Of a DNA stretch of 64,000 bases, positions 11,028-23,438 are shown piece by piece; position 1 is the stretch's first letter; each line of letters opens with the position of its first letter. A model generated the notes under the pieces. The model was not told the DNA's origin. It was given only the letters and a program-made list of their open reading frames with translations, and did not search any database. Source of the stretch: Antedon mediterranea (taxonomy: Eukaryota > Echinodermata > Crinoidea > Comatulida > Antedonidae); assembly GCF_964355755.1 (NCBI RefSeq), contig NC_092672.1, forward strand, positions 22,564,501 to 22,628,500, in the 5' to 3' direction. The position numbers and the translations under genes were made by a program.

Positions 11028-14000
11028 TATAACAATTAATGGTACATGAACTGAGACGTACCACCAGGTGCACAATATAACAATTAATGTTACATGAACT
11101 TAGACGTACCACCAGGTGCACAATATAACAATGAATGTTACATGAACTGAGACGTACCACCAGGTGCACAATATAACAATTAATGTTATACATGAACTGA
11201 GACGTACCACCAGGTGCACAATATAACAATTAATGGTACATGAACTGAGACGTACCACCAGGTGCACAATATAACAATTAATGTTACATGAACTTAGACG
11301 TACCACCAGGTGCACAATATAACAATTAATGTTACATGAACTGAGACGTACCACCAGGTGCACAATATAACAATTAATGGTACATGAACTGAGACGTACC
11401 ACCAGGTGCACAATATAACAATTAATGGTACATGAACTGAGACGTACCACCAGGTGCACAATATAACAATTAATGGTACATGAACTGAGACGTACCACCA
11501 GGTGCACAATATAACAATTAATATTACATGAACTGAGACGTACCACCAGGTGCAGAATATAACAATTAATGTTACATGAACTGAGACGTACCACCAGGTG
11601 CACAATATAACAATTAATGTTACATGAACTTAGACGTACCACCAGGTGCACAATATAACAATTAATGTTACATGAACTGAGACGTACCACCAGGTGCACA
11701 ATATAACAATTAATGGTACATGAACTGAGACGTACCACCAGGTGCACAATATAACAATTAATGGTACATGAACTGAGACGTACCACCAGGTGCACAATAT
11801 AACAATTAATGGTACATGAACTGAGACGTACCACCAGGTGCACAATATAACAATTAATATTACATGAACTGAGACGTACCACCAGGTGCACAATATAACA
11901 ATTAATATTACATGAACTGAGACGTACCACCAGGTGCAGAATATAACAATTAATGTTACATGAACTGAGACGTACCACCAGGTGCACAATATAACAATTA
12001 ATGTTACATGAACTGAGACGTACCACCAGGTGCACAATATAACAATTAATGTTACATGAACTGAGACGTACCACCAGGTGCACAATATAACAATTAATGT
12101 TACATGAACTGAGACGTACCACCAGGTGCACAATATAACAATTAATGTTACATGAACTGAGACGTACCACCAGCTGTGCACAATATAACAATTAATGTTA
12201 CATGAACTGAGACGTACCACCAGGTGCACAATATAACAATTAATGTTACATGAACTGATACGTACCACCAGGTGCACAATATAACAATTAATGGTACATG
12301 AACTGAGACGTACCACCAGGTGCACAATATAACAATTAATGTTACATGAACTGAGACGTACCACCAGGTGCACAATATAACAATTAATGTTACATGAACT
12401 GAGACGTACCACCAGGTGCACAATATAACAATTAATGTTACATGAACTGAGACGTACCACCAGCTGTGCACAATATAACAATTAATGTTACATGAACTGA
12501 GACGTACCACCAGGTGCACAATATAACAATTAATGTTACATGAACTGGGACGTACCACCAGGTGCACAATATAAAAATTAATGTTACATGAACTGAGACG
12601 TACCACCAGGTGCACAATATAACAATTAATGTTACATGAACTGGGACGTACCACCAGGTGCACAATATAACAATTAATGTTACATGAACTGAGACGTACC
12701 ACCAGGTGCACAATATAACAATTAATGTTACATGAACTGATACGTACCACCAGGTGCACAATATAACAATTAATGTTACATGAACTGAGACGTACCACCA
12801 GGTGCACAATATAACAATTAATGTTACATGAACTGATACGTACCACCAGGTGCACAATATAACAATTAATGTTACATGAACTGATACGTACCACCAGGTG
12901 CACAATATAACAATTAATGTTACATGAACTTAGACGTACCACCAGGTGCACAATATAACAATAAATGTTACATGAACTGATACGTACCACCAGGTGCACA
13001 ATATAACAATTAATGGTACATGAACTGAGACGTACCACCAGGTGCACAATATAACAATTAATGGTACATGAACTGAGACGTACCACCAGGTGCACAATAT
13101 AACAATTAATATTACATGAACTGAGACGTACCACCAGGTGCACAATATAACAATTAATATTACATGAACTGAGACGTACCACCAGGTGCAGAATATAACA
13201 ATTAATGTTACATGAACTGAGACGTACCACCAGGTGCACAATATAACAATTAATGTTACATGAACTGAGACGTACCACCAGGTGCACAATATAACAATTA
13301 ATGTTAAATGAACTGAGACGTACCACCAGGTGCACAATATAACAATTAATGTTACATGAACTGAGACGTACCACCAGGTGCACAATATAACAATTAATGT
13401 TACATGAACTGAGACGTACCACCAGCTGTGCACAATATAACAATTAATGTTACATGAACTGAGACGTACCACCAGGTGCACAATATAACAATTAATGTTA
13501 CATGAACTGATACGTACCACCAGGTGCACAATATAACAATTAATGGTACATGAACTGAGACGTACCACCAGGTGCACAATATAACAATTAATGTTACATG
13601 AACTGAGACGTACCACCAGGTGCACAATATAACAATTAATGTTACATGAACTGAGACGTACCACCAGGTGCACAATATAACAATTAATGTTACATGAACT
13701 GAGACGTACCACCAGCTGTGCACAATATAACAATTAATGTTACATGAACTGAGACGTACCACCAGGTGCACAATATAACAATTAATGTTACATGAACTGG
13801 GACGTACCACCAGGTGCACAATATAAAAATTAATGTTACATGAACTGAGACGTACCACCAGGTGCACAATATAACAATTAATGTTACATGAACTGGGACG
13901 TACCACCAGGTGCACAATATAACAATTAATGTTACATGAACTGAGACGTACCACCAGGTGCACAATATAACAATTAATGTTACATGAACTGATACGTACC

Positions 14001-14735
14001 ACCAGGTGCACAATATAACAATTAATGTTACATGAACTGAGACGTACCACCAGGTGCACAATATAACAATTAATGTTACATGAACTGATACGTACCACCA
14101 GGTGCACAATATAACAATTAATGTTACATGAACTGATACGTACCACCAGGTGCACAATATAACAATTAATGTTACATGAACTTAGACGTACCACCAGGTG
14201 CACAATATAACAATAAATGTTACATGAACTGATACGTACCACCAGGTGCACAATATAACAATTAATGTTACATGAACTGAGACGTACTACCAGGTGCACA
14301 ATATAACAATTAATGTTACATGAACTGAGACGTACCACCAGGTGCACAATATAACAATTAATGTCACATGAACTGAGACGTACCACCAGGTGCACAATAT
14401 AACAATTAATGTTACATGAACTGATACGTACCACCAGGTGCACAATATAACAATTAATGTTACATGAACTTAGACGTACCACCAGGTGCACAATATAACA
14501 ATTAATATTACATGAACTGAGACGTACCACCAGGTGCAGAATATAACAATTAATGTTACATGAACTGAGACGTACCACCAGGTGCACAATATAACAATTA
14601 ATGTTACATGAACTGAGACGTACCACCAGGTGCACAATATAACAATTAATGTTACATGAACTGAGACGTACCACCAGGTGCACAATATAACAATTAATGT
14701 TACATGAACTGAGACGTACCACCAGGTGCACAATA
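11028..14735 (+). repeat. Minisatellite/satellite array, 48-bp unit, about 77 copies
   Basis: The unit begins ACAATTAATGTTACATGAAC and continues through GAGACGTACCACCAGGTG. Copies vary at a few fixed positions (ATGTTAC, ATGGTAC or ATATTAC; CTGAGAC, CTGATAC, CTTAGAC or CTGGGAC; GTGCAC or GTGCAG). Four copies carry a two-base insertion (CAGCTGTGCAC) near 12171, 12463, 13424 and 13713. Variants recur at an offset of exactly 1,252 bp, so the array has higher-order structure. Each unit has a CAGGTG E-box and a GTGCAC palindrome. Long minus-strand frames arise only because 48 is divisible by three. Confidence 0.97.
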
Positions 14736-16401
14736 GAAATGTATGTTTATACAGAATGTGTTTATAGATTTAAAAAAGTACAATGAATTCCGTGTTTAAC
14801 AATGAGAAATTATGGTGAAACTAATTAATAAATACTTGAACCACGAAGGATAGAATACAAGTGATACAAACTAAAATGATAAAACAACAAAATATTATTA
14901 ATGATTTTGTTGTTGTTGCTTTTATATATTTTTGTAACTGCAACGTTGTACTTATGTTTTTAATGATGTTTATGCGATTTTCGTGTTTTATTAACTTATC
15001 CCTTTTTTATTTGTTTTAGTTTAGGTTTTTAGCTTGTAATTTACGGTACCATAATGTGTTAGCATAGCAAAGATGAAGTATTAAAACAAATAGATAAACA
15101 AACGCGTTCTACATATGGGTTCACAAGTCAAAAATACAATTTTTTTTCAATAATAATATTAATGGGATATAAATACCATTTTTTCAACATTGATATTTCA
15201 TTGTATATCAACTGTAGCTAATTCAACGTCATATGTATTTTTGCCGTCCTGTCTAGCAATAATAAGTTGATTGATTGATGGTGTAAATATGAATAACATG
15301 CAGTTTGCATGTATATTCATTAGTCTTATTATTCATAACATGTCAAATATAGTTGTAATCATCTCAAACCTACTTATTTAAATAAGGCCTTGTAACAATG
15401 GCATTGGAACAAATACACCGTCATTATTCTCAGTATTCTATTGATTATTCTGCAATTCTATTCTACATTAAATTGGCTCATGGAGGAAATATACATATCA
15501 TGGAGGAAATATATGTATATTTCCTCCATGATTGGCTTAACAACTTCATCTTACGTCATAGTTGTTTGCCGTACCGTGCCTTACATAAATTCATAATTTT
15601 TCATTTTTTTTGTGTCAATAAAAAAGACAAGAGTAAACAAATAAAGACACAATTAATTTAGATACCAAAACCGGAAACAATACAAACGTGGTGAGATTAT
15701 TATACATTATTTTTACAAGGGTACGGTAACTCTAACAGCTGTACTACAGCAGAAAGCTGACTAGAATGGGCCCTCTTAAAACAATAGGCCTACAAGTTAA
15801 AATTCTCAAAGATTAAAATACCTTAATATAGACCAAATCTTTTAAATTTATGAAAACTAATGTTTAATTAATATTTATTTGAAACTATAATTAATTCAAA
15901 ACACTTTTATAAATAAATCTATGAATAAATTCATATAATAAATTAATAATTCAATTAATTAATACCAAAAATGAAACATAAATGTATATACATAGATTGA
16001 TGTCCGAGAACAAATAATCTGTTGTATCACTGAACTTTAAATATTGAATTAACACACAATGTGTGATGTATTCTCTGAATCATACTTGGCAATCGTAAAC
16101 TTGATGATTCTTTACCGAGAATAAACAGCATGTATACATAGTTTAGTAAATTCAATTATTAGACTTGCCCAAGTCTGTATTTATTGTCTTTTTTATGCTA
16201 TGTCCAGGCAATCTAACAACAGGATGCCAAAACAAAAAAACATATGTGCCAAAATATTATCTAATAAATTATTAAGTTGAACCACAGTTTATAGCGTAGA
16301 CTAAATCATCATTGATCTACCATCATAACATTTAGTACGATAAAGAGAAATCATGTATGATCATAGATCATGATCTATTATGCTATAATAATAATCTATT
16401 G
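14736..16401. other. Non-coding; hairpin at 15478-15536
   Basis: There is no convincing gene. A hairpin with CATGGAGGAAATATACATA-type arms (a near-perfect inverse of TATGTATATTTCCTCCATG) lies at 15478-15536. The 26-bp string GTCCAGGCAATCTAACAACA... near 16202 and the ATTATGCTATAATAATA string near 16378 both recur on the far side of the 26-bp array, near 17869 and 17906. Confidence 0.5.
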
Positions 16402-17468
16402 AAACTACACCTTTACATAGTTGGCATAAACTACACCTTTACATAGTTGGTATAAACTACACCTTTACATAGTTGGCATAAACTACTCCTTTACATAGTT
16501 GGTATAAACTACACCTTTAACATAGTTGGCATAAACTACACCTTTACATAGTTGGTATAAACTACACCTTTACATAGTTGGTATAAACTACACATTTACA
16601 TAGTTTGCATAAACTACACCTTTACATAGTTGGCATAAACTACACCTTTACATAGTTGGCATAAACTACACCTTTACATAGTTGACATAAACTACACCTT
16701 TACATAGTTGGTATAAACTACACATTTACATAGTTGACATAAACTACACATTTACATAGTTGGTATAGACTACACCTTTACATAGTTGGTATAGACTACA
16801 CCTTTACATAGTTGGTATAAACTACACCTTTACATAGTTGGCATAAACTACACCTTTACATAGTTGGTATAAACTACTCCTTTACATAGTTGGTATAAAC
16901 TACACCTTTACATAGTTGGCATAAACTACACCTTTACATAGTTGGTATAAACTACACCTTTACATTGTTGGTATAAACTACACATTTACATAGTTTGCAT
17001 AAACTACACCTTTACATAGTTGGTATAAACTACACCTTTACATAGTTGGCATAAACTACACCTTTACATAGTTGGTATAAACTACTCCTTTACATAGTTG
17101 GTATAAACTACACCTTTACATAGTTGGCATAAACTACACCTTTACATAGTTGGCATAAACTACACCTTTACATAGTTGGTATAAACTACACCTTTACATA
17201 GTTGGTATAAACTACACCTTTACATAGTTGACATAAACTACACCTTTACATAGTTGGTATAAACTACACCTTTACATAGTTGACATAAACTACACCTTTA
17301 CATAGTTGGTATAAACTACACCTTTAACATAGTTGGCATAAACTACACCTTTACATAGTTGGCATAAACTACACCTTTACATAGTTGGCATAAACTACAC
17401 CTTTACATAGTTGGTATAAACTACACCTTTACATAGTTGACATAAACTACACTTTTACATAGTTGGCA
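16402..17468 (+). repeat. Minisatellite, 26-bp unit, about 41 copies
   Basis: The unit is AAACTACACCTTTACATAGT followed by TGGYAT. Variants at one position (TTGGCAT, TTGGTAT, TTGACAT, TTTGCAT) are interspersed, and two copies are 27 bp (CTTTAACAT). Short blocks of variants repeat, for example TTGGTAT then CATTTACATAGTTTGCAT near 16570 and 16975, suggesting internal duplications of several units. Confidence 0.95.
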
Positions 17469-18441
17469 TCAAAATAACATAAAAAGAATACAAACAATAC
17501 AACAAACGGATACAAAATAAATGGCGTGAATACAGGAACAACTAATTTTAAACCAACCGACTCGATCTCTGTTGTAGTCACACATCACTGAAATAAAAAA
17601 CCATTAAATATTAGAGTAATAAGTGAAAATAATCATAATAACTTAAACTATAGTATATATAATAATGACTGAAAAATATCGATAACTGAAAGGGTAACAT
17701 ACACTACTCCACACTAACATTTGCAAGCTAGCTCTGAGATTATAATTTTGTTTTTCCATGATCTTTATCAACATAGATTAAAATGTTATTGCTGAGGAAA
17801 AGTGTATAGTGTTTATGTGTACTGTTGCATACAAAGTCACGTTAAATTAATAATGTTTCTCTCCGAAGTCCAGGCAATCTAACAACAGGATGCAGGATCT
17901 ATTATGCTATAATAATAAATTAATAATGTTTCCCTCCGAAGTGCTATACTAGATCACGTTATACCCAGATATTTATAATTTATACTACACTCTAGATAGA
18001 AAAAGAGATCATTCAAACATACTAATATCGATCAGCAAGAAGTTAATTTTTTAATCAATTGTTTAATAAGTGAAAAAAATGAGTTGCAACCATAATTTCC
18101 ACATTTGGCTAGCCTGAGATCATGTTTACTATTATAAATGCCAATACCTTTAGTCTTATAATAGTGCCCTCTATAATGGTTTGACATTTTTTCAAAATAT
18201 TATAGTGCCCTCTATAGTTTAGACATAATTTTATAAAACCTCCAGGAATATTTAATTTTTCTAAATTGATAATTTTAGGTTCACATAAATTGACTGCTTT
18301 ATAATTATCAGCGAAAGACGCTGCATGGATCCATATCAGTTTGTATATTGCGTTAATGAGGACGATTTTTTATTTGTTATTTTTTAAATCTTTTTGGCTC
18401 ATCTGACAAAGCTAAGTCCTATGCAGATCTTCATTTTTTAA
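17469..18441. other. Non-coding, AT-rich
   Basis: No gene is seen. Strings found at 16202-16228 and 16373-16394 recur at 17869-17920. The motif TATAGTGCCCTCTATA occurs twice near 18163 and 18204. Confidence 0.5.
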
Positions 18442-20190
18442 ATTTCCTCTCGGCATTTAATACCATCGACTCTCTTATGTATTAATAGATACATATGTAT
18501 TAATTCGAATGTACCGGCTATTGATGACATTTCAGAGGATTTTTTATCTCAAGTTGACTTTCCTTGTGACGAAATCTTGAATATTTTATCAACGTTGAAT
18601 ATTACTAAAACAGCTGGACCTGATGGTATTCACCCACGCATCTTAGTCGAACTAAAGGATATCATTTGCTATCCCCTCCATATTATTTTTACGAAATTGT
18701 TTCAAGAAGGAGCCGTCCCTAATAGTTGGAAACGGGCTACAGTGGTACCGATTTTTAAAAAAGGAGTGAAGTCTGACCCAAGCAACTATAGACCTGTGAG
18801 TTTAACTTCGGTAGTTGGTAAAATTATGGAGAGAATTATCAGGAAGGAATTATTGGACTTTCTTGAACATCACTCACTTATTTGTTATGAGCAATTTGGT
18901 TTCCGGCAAGGTCGTTCCTGTGCTTTACAATTACTTGATGTTCTTGAAAACTGGTTTTCTTATTTTGATAATCAGGATTGTTTTGATTGTATCTACCTTG
19001 ACTACAAGAAGGCTTTCGATAGTGTGCCTCATCATAGACTCCTTCTGAAAATGAGTGCATTGGGTATTAGAGGTAAACTTCTAAACTGGTTTCAAGAATT
19101 TCTTAACGATAGACAACAACGGGTTAGTGTCAATGGATGTGTTTCAGATTGGGCTGATGTTCGTAGTGGTATCCCGCAAGGAAGCGTCGTTGGACCTGTT
19201 CTTTTCATTATGTTTATAAATGATTTACCTTCTGTTATTTCCTCCTCTGTACGCATGTTTGCAGATGATACTAAATTGTATAGAGTAGTTAACACTGTGA
19301 ATGATGCTCAAGTTCTACAAGAAGATTTAGAGAAAGCATGTGACTGGTCTGACAAATGGCAATTACCTTTTAACGAGGGTAAGTGCAAAGTAATGCACTT
19401 TGGGAAGAAAAACAACAAACATCTGTATGCCATGCGTGGTTTCTTATTGAATGAAGTTGATCATGAAAAAGACCTCGGTGTTACTATTGACTCTAAACTT
19501 GTTTTTAATGTACATGTGGCAGATGTAGCAATGAGAGCAAATCGGAAGTTGGGCATGGTATATCGAGCTTTCAAGTTTTTAAATATGGATGGGTTTCTTC
19601 GTTTATATAAAGCTATTATTCGTCCGACCTTGGAATACTGCAACGTTGTTTTTAACTCGCTACATTGTAAGGAGGAAGACCTATTGGAAAAAGTCCAAGA
19701 ACGTGCCACCAAGCTTATTTTTTCCATTCGTCATTTACCTTATTCAGAAAGGCTGAAAATTCTCAACCTACCTACTCTCGCATACAGAAGGCAAAGAGCT
19801 CATTTGATACAGATTTTTAAAATTTTACATGGAGTGGATAGTATTTCTGCTGATTCTTTTTTTGAGCGTGATGAAGATGTTAGAACACGTGGTCATTCTT
19901 TTAAATTAAAATTTAAGTTCTCACGCACAAATTGGATGAGGGACTCATTTGGTCGAAAAGCTATTATATTATGGAATTCGTTATCGGAGGATGTAGTAGC
20001 TTCAAGATCAACCAATCAATTTAAGTCCGGTCTTGAACGGGCATGGTCCAACCACCCTCTTAAATTTGCGCCATATTCAAGAGTTGATGTAATTATCAAG
20101 AGGGGCTTATAGGCATAGCCTAGCCTCGACTCCGGACCCAGCATTGCTGAGCTCCGGAAACAAGTAAACAAGTAAGTAAGTAAGTAAGAT
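18442..20190 (+). mobile_element. 5'-truncated LINE, CR1/L2-like
   Basis: A reverse-transcriptase reading frame is followed by a short 3' region (about 50 bp past the stop) and a terminal run of AAGTAAGTAAGTAAG at 20163-20188. A short-repeat 3' tail rather than poly(A) fits CR1- and L2-type elements. The frame is open from 18442, after a TAA, but recognisable homology starts near 18511. No endonuclease domain is present upstream, so the element is 5'-truncated, the usual outcome of incomplete target-primed reverse transcription. Clade assignment is by motif memory only. Confidence 0.85.
18577..20112 (+). CDS. LINE reverse transcriptase (partial ORF2-like)
   Basis: The frame encodes about 511 residues of an RNA-directed DNA polymerase that would copy the element's own RNA at a nicked target. 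Numbering from 18577 (a TTG, not a demonstrated start; the frame is open upstream to 18442), the motifs in order are: GPDGIHP (14-20), SNYRPVSLTS (69-78), FGFRQGRSC (107-115), YLDYKKAFDSVPH (140-152), GIPQGSVVGPVLF (198-210), the catalytic FADDTKLY (228-235) and FNEGKCKVMHFG (265-276). Residues 380-511 are the C-terminal region seen in CR1/Jockey-group elements. There is no internal stop or frameshift across 1.5 kb, so the copy is fairly young, although it lacks the N-terminal endonuclease and cannot be autonomous. It is not a host gene. Confidence 0.9.
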   Translation: MNILSTLNITKTAGPDGIHPRILVELKDIICYPLHIIFTKLFQEGAVPNSWKRATVVPIFKKGVKSDPSNYRPVSLTSVVGKIMERIIRKELLDFLEHHSLICYEQFGFRQGRSCALQLLDVLENWFSYFDNQDCFDCIYLDYKKAFDSVPHHRLLLKMSALGIRGKLLNWFQEFLNDRQQRVSVNGCVSDWADVRSGIPQGSVVGPVLFIMFINDLPSVISSSVRMFADDTKLYRVVNTVNDAQVLQEDLEKACDWSDKWQLPFNEGKCKVMHFGKKNNKHLYAMRGFLLNEVDHEKDLGVTIDSKLVFNVHVADVAMRANRKLGMVYRAFKFLNMDGFLRLYKAIIRPTLEYCNVVFNSLHCKEEDLLEKVQERATKLIFSIRHLPYSERLKILNLPTLAYRRQRAHLIQIFKILHGVDSISADSFFERDEDVRTRGHSFKLKFKFSRTNWMRDSFGRKAIILWNSLSEDVVASRSTNQFKSGLERAWSNHPLKFAPYSRVDVIIKRGL

Positions 20191-21370
20191 AAGCTTTGTT
20201 TTGCCCATGCCTCACCTCCATCTATCCAATCTGGAGCAGTTGTATCTTAGATGGTGATTTTAATGAAATGAGTATTTTAAGAATGTTGTTTATAAGAGAG
20301 GCAAAATGTTTTTGAAAAAAAATGAGACCGTCGATATCTAGCTTTGAAAGAAGCAATTGTTGTGGAATATTTAATTTCAGTTGGTAGGTTATTCCATATT
20401 TAAGAATATTGTTTTTAACAGAGGCAAAAACATTCCACAATATCAGTGTTCAGTGGCATGGTACAAGTTTACACCATGAGGCAAATGTATTTCTAATGTT
20501 ATATTAAAATGGTACAATTGACGTTAATGCTATTAGGCCTGTCAATTTGGCTGATATGCAAGAGCTTATGGTCAGTGTGATAAAACTGGGTAGATTCAGA
20601 AATACAAGATATTCGATATAATACTCGTAACGAAGAGTTCAAGTATGTTTACATGACCATTGCGTGATGGTATATCATTAACATCTTTAGGCCTATACAG
20701 GATTACACTATCAGGTAAAAAAAAAATACTTGACCTTGTCGTTACCATGACCATTACGTGATGGTAAATCATTAACCTGAGTTAAAAATTTATCTTGTAA
20801 AGTCTAAGAGAAAGTCCCCTCAAGAAAACCTTTAGCACGGGGATGTTAAACTCGCCGATTAAATGAATTCGGTTGTACGTGGGTCTAAAAGCATTAAGAG
20901 TTGAAGTAAGTTTATAGTGAAGTCGTCTTTATTACCATCAGAACAAATGCTTTTTTTTTGGTAAGAAGTTGGTCTTAGTTCATTATCAATATATCGTCGT
21001 TGGGTTCAAGATCATGTCTTCTGATTAATAAGAAAGACGACTTAACCAGCACTACTTTTGGACCGAGTAAACGGTCTTGCCTTTATAAGAAATAACCAAT
21101 TTGAGGTATTTCAGTGTCAGATATAGAATCATTGAACCACGTGTCAGAGTCGTGTTTTGAGACGACTGGATTACTTTCAAGTCTCTAAACTTGTTGACTG
21201 TCTTACTGCTTCTAGCAATTCAAATGGTGGTTTACATGGTCGCTCTATGCCACACGTTTGTTATCAGAGTCGGAGGCATATTCACTGTCAACCGATTCTC
21301 TATCATTAGTTTTAAAAAAGAAGTCACTGAACAGAGGCAAGGAACATGGGTGTAGTAGGCTATCAGATGT
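20191..21370. other. Non-coding, nothing recognised
   Basis: No supported gene is seen. Two similar strings (GTTTATAAGAGAGGCAAAA near 20288; GTTTTTAACAGAGGCAAAAA near 20411) suggest a small local duplication. A CATTGCGTGATGGTAWATCATTAAC string occurs twice (20659 and 20752). Confidence 0.4.
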
Positions 21371-22451
21371 CAACTGATTTCGCGAGAGCGTAAAACTCAT
21401 CCTCTAAAAAGTTGGCGAAATTCAGATGGAATCAATAGTTGCAATCGTCGCATTGAATACCGCGTTGATTCGATCTGACACACTTAGTACAAGAACCGAA
21501 TGGATCCTTAGTGGGCCGAGGTTATATGCTATATCACCACTCAGTGCGAGAATCAAAAGCGAAACAAATGCAAGATCAGTATATGCTAGTATGGTTTATT
21601 TTAAACTTCGGAATGACAAACGAATAAAGAATCTATGTATAGGCTAGTAAGTCTTAAGAAGCGTGTCATTATTTGTGTTGATTCCACAGTATCAGTTGAC
21701 TTTAACAAGTATTCTGCCTTCCCCCTTTTACAAATTACAGATATTAATAGAACTACTAGGACAGTTCTTTGATGTCCCATGTTCGCTGTATGTGGCCTGT
21801 ACAATACAGACAAATAAATAAATAAATAGATAAACGGTACAGCTTGAAACAAAAACAAAAGGATAAAACTCAATTGTAATTTAAAATACAATGGAGATCA
21901 CGGTTAAATCAAAACAATTGTACAGTTCTTGTGAGTATATAATTACAAATTACCGATCTCTTGACAATAAGTTAGTGTTATTTGTTTTGTCGAGAAACTA
22001 CTAGGCCTATATTTGGAAAATCACAAGAAGGGTAGGGCGCAGGATTGTAATTGATGTATATACTTGAATTTAAACAGGATGCATGTGTTCTCTTGGTAAA
22101 ACGCAATCTACAAAATGTGTCACCTGCTTCACAAAGAAGATAGCGTTATTCCATTCATAATCCGTACAGGTTACCTACATCTTTAATACAGTAAGTCGTT
22201 TGTTATACACAGTTCATTGTTGCTATATTATTATTCATAGAGAGCACTCCCGGATCACGTCATTATTTCTTATAATATATTTTGAAATTTTAAATAATGC
22301 AATGTTTAACCAGGTTTTATATTTGTTTCTATATATTTGGTATTAATGAAAATAATGTATTTGTTCTGTATATTGGAAAAAATATATAAAAAGAAATATA
22401 TCTACAATATGATTTTAATTATTTGTATATAATTTGACACACGCATATATA

Positions 22452-23330
22452 AAGACGGGTAAGTGTGCTCACAACACTCAATTTATGTTGTAATGGGTGA
22501 CATGAATGAAAGTGTAAATATTGGTTGGTATGAGTAGGTGTTCTGTAAACTTATGTAGTGATTTTGTTGTCAATGAGTGAAATGGAAACGTCTAGGAAAG
22601 GTATAGTGTTATTAGTCATATGTTCTGTGAAAGTGATGTTGTGTGTGGGATCGATTGAGTTTAGATGATAATTAAGGTTGTCAGCAGCTCCTTCTGGAAC
22701 AACTGCTAAAACGTCATCTACGTATCTTTTCCATATCAGTGGCTTAATTTCTGTATTAGCTGTTTTAAGTGCTTCCTCTTCTAGCCATTCTAGAAACAGG
22801 TTCACCACAATAGGGCTCACTGGGCTTCCCATCGAAACACCTTCTATTTGTTTATAGAAGGATCCGTTGAAGCTGAAATAGGTGGTATTTATCAGAAGGG
22901 ACAGCAATTCTAAAATGTCATCGACGGAGAGATTTTTACGTTCTTTTAAGTCATCATCATTTTTTAGTTTTATTCGTATGATTTTCAATGCTAATTCTGT
23001 GGGTGTCTTGGTGAATAGGGATACAACATCGTACGAGACAAATGTGTAGTTCTGTGGGACATTTAACGTCGCAAGTTCTTTAACTAAGTCTTTGGAGTTC
23101 TTTACATGATGTATAGTGTTTCCAACTAGGGGCTCTAAAATATCGGCGAGGCTTTTTCCTAAGTTATAGTATATGGAGTTGATGCAGTCAACAATAGGAC
23201 GAAGCGGTACATTCATTTTGTGTATTTTTGGAAGGCAGTAAATTCGTGGTGTTACTTCTGCTGTAGGGAACAGTATTCTTTTTTGCTTTGGTGTTATTTT
23301 CTCTTCTTGGATAACACCAAGCGGTAAACT
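22452..23330 (-). pseudogene. Penelope-like reverse transcriptase, broken
   Basis: On the minus strand the protein begins within a conserved PRIYCLPKIHK region (about 23240-23208). It runs on through NVPLRPIVD, FVSYDVVSLFTKTP, GVSMGSPVSPIVVNLFLEWL, the catalytic RYVDDVLAVV (about 22735-22700) and FLDVSISL. A TAA at 22551-22553 interrupts the frame, but homologous residues (VYRTPTHTNQYL, then HPLQHKLSVVSTL) continue in the same frame to about 22452. The N-terminal RT part and the GIY-YIG endonuclease expected of Penelope elements are absent. Upstream, in-frame homology stops near 23330 at an inverted repeat. The element sits between the two parts of duplicated copy 1 and is missing from copy 2, so it arrived after the duplication or was lost from one copy. 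Confidence 0.88.
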
Positions 23331-23376
23331 TCACAATGGCTCCTTTCAACCGTGTCATCGTCACGCCGTTACGTCA

Positions 23377-23438
23377 CCAGAACGTATTCACTTATGATTA
23401 TGCCTTGCTGTTGGTAGGCGAAACGTTAAGTCCTCTGG
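23377..23438 (+). other. Hammerhead-ribozyme-like motif, degenerate
   Basis: The segment has CTTATGA (23391-23397, versus consensus CTGATGA), a stem GCCT/AGGC (23402-23405 with 23416-23419) followed at once by GAAAC, then GTTAAGTC with a GTC cleavage-type triplet at 23430-23432. Outer CCAGA/TCTGG (23377-23381 with 23434-23438) can pair. Penelope-like elements are known to carry hammerhead ribozymes in their terminal repeats, which fits the location. The strand is opposite to the adjacent coding part; a foldback junction (ATAACACC inverted near 23291 and 23311) could explain this. The core G-to-T change would probably abolish cleavage. Confidence 0.4.

Noticed and set aside
11100-14731. Very long minus-strand reading frames (up to about 440 codons)
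   Set aside because: They are translations of the 48-bp repeat, in several overlapping frames at once; 48 is divisible by three, so frames stay open without selection. The residues repeat every 16 positions and match no protein.
11028-17468. CRISPR arrays
   Set aside because: The repeats are contiguous with no unique spacers, and the context is eukaryotic.
21426-21647. Frame conserved between the two duplicated blocks
   Set aside because: The second copy at 26242 is shifted by indels into different reading frames, which is not expected of a selected protein.
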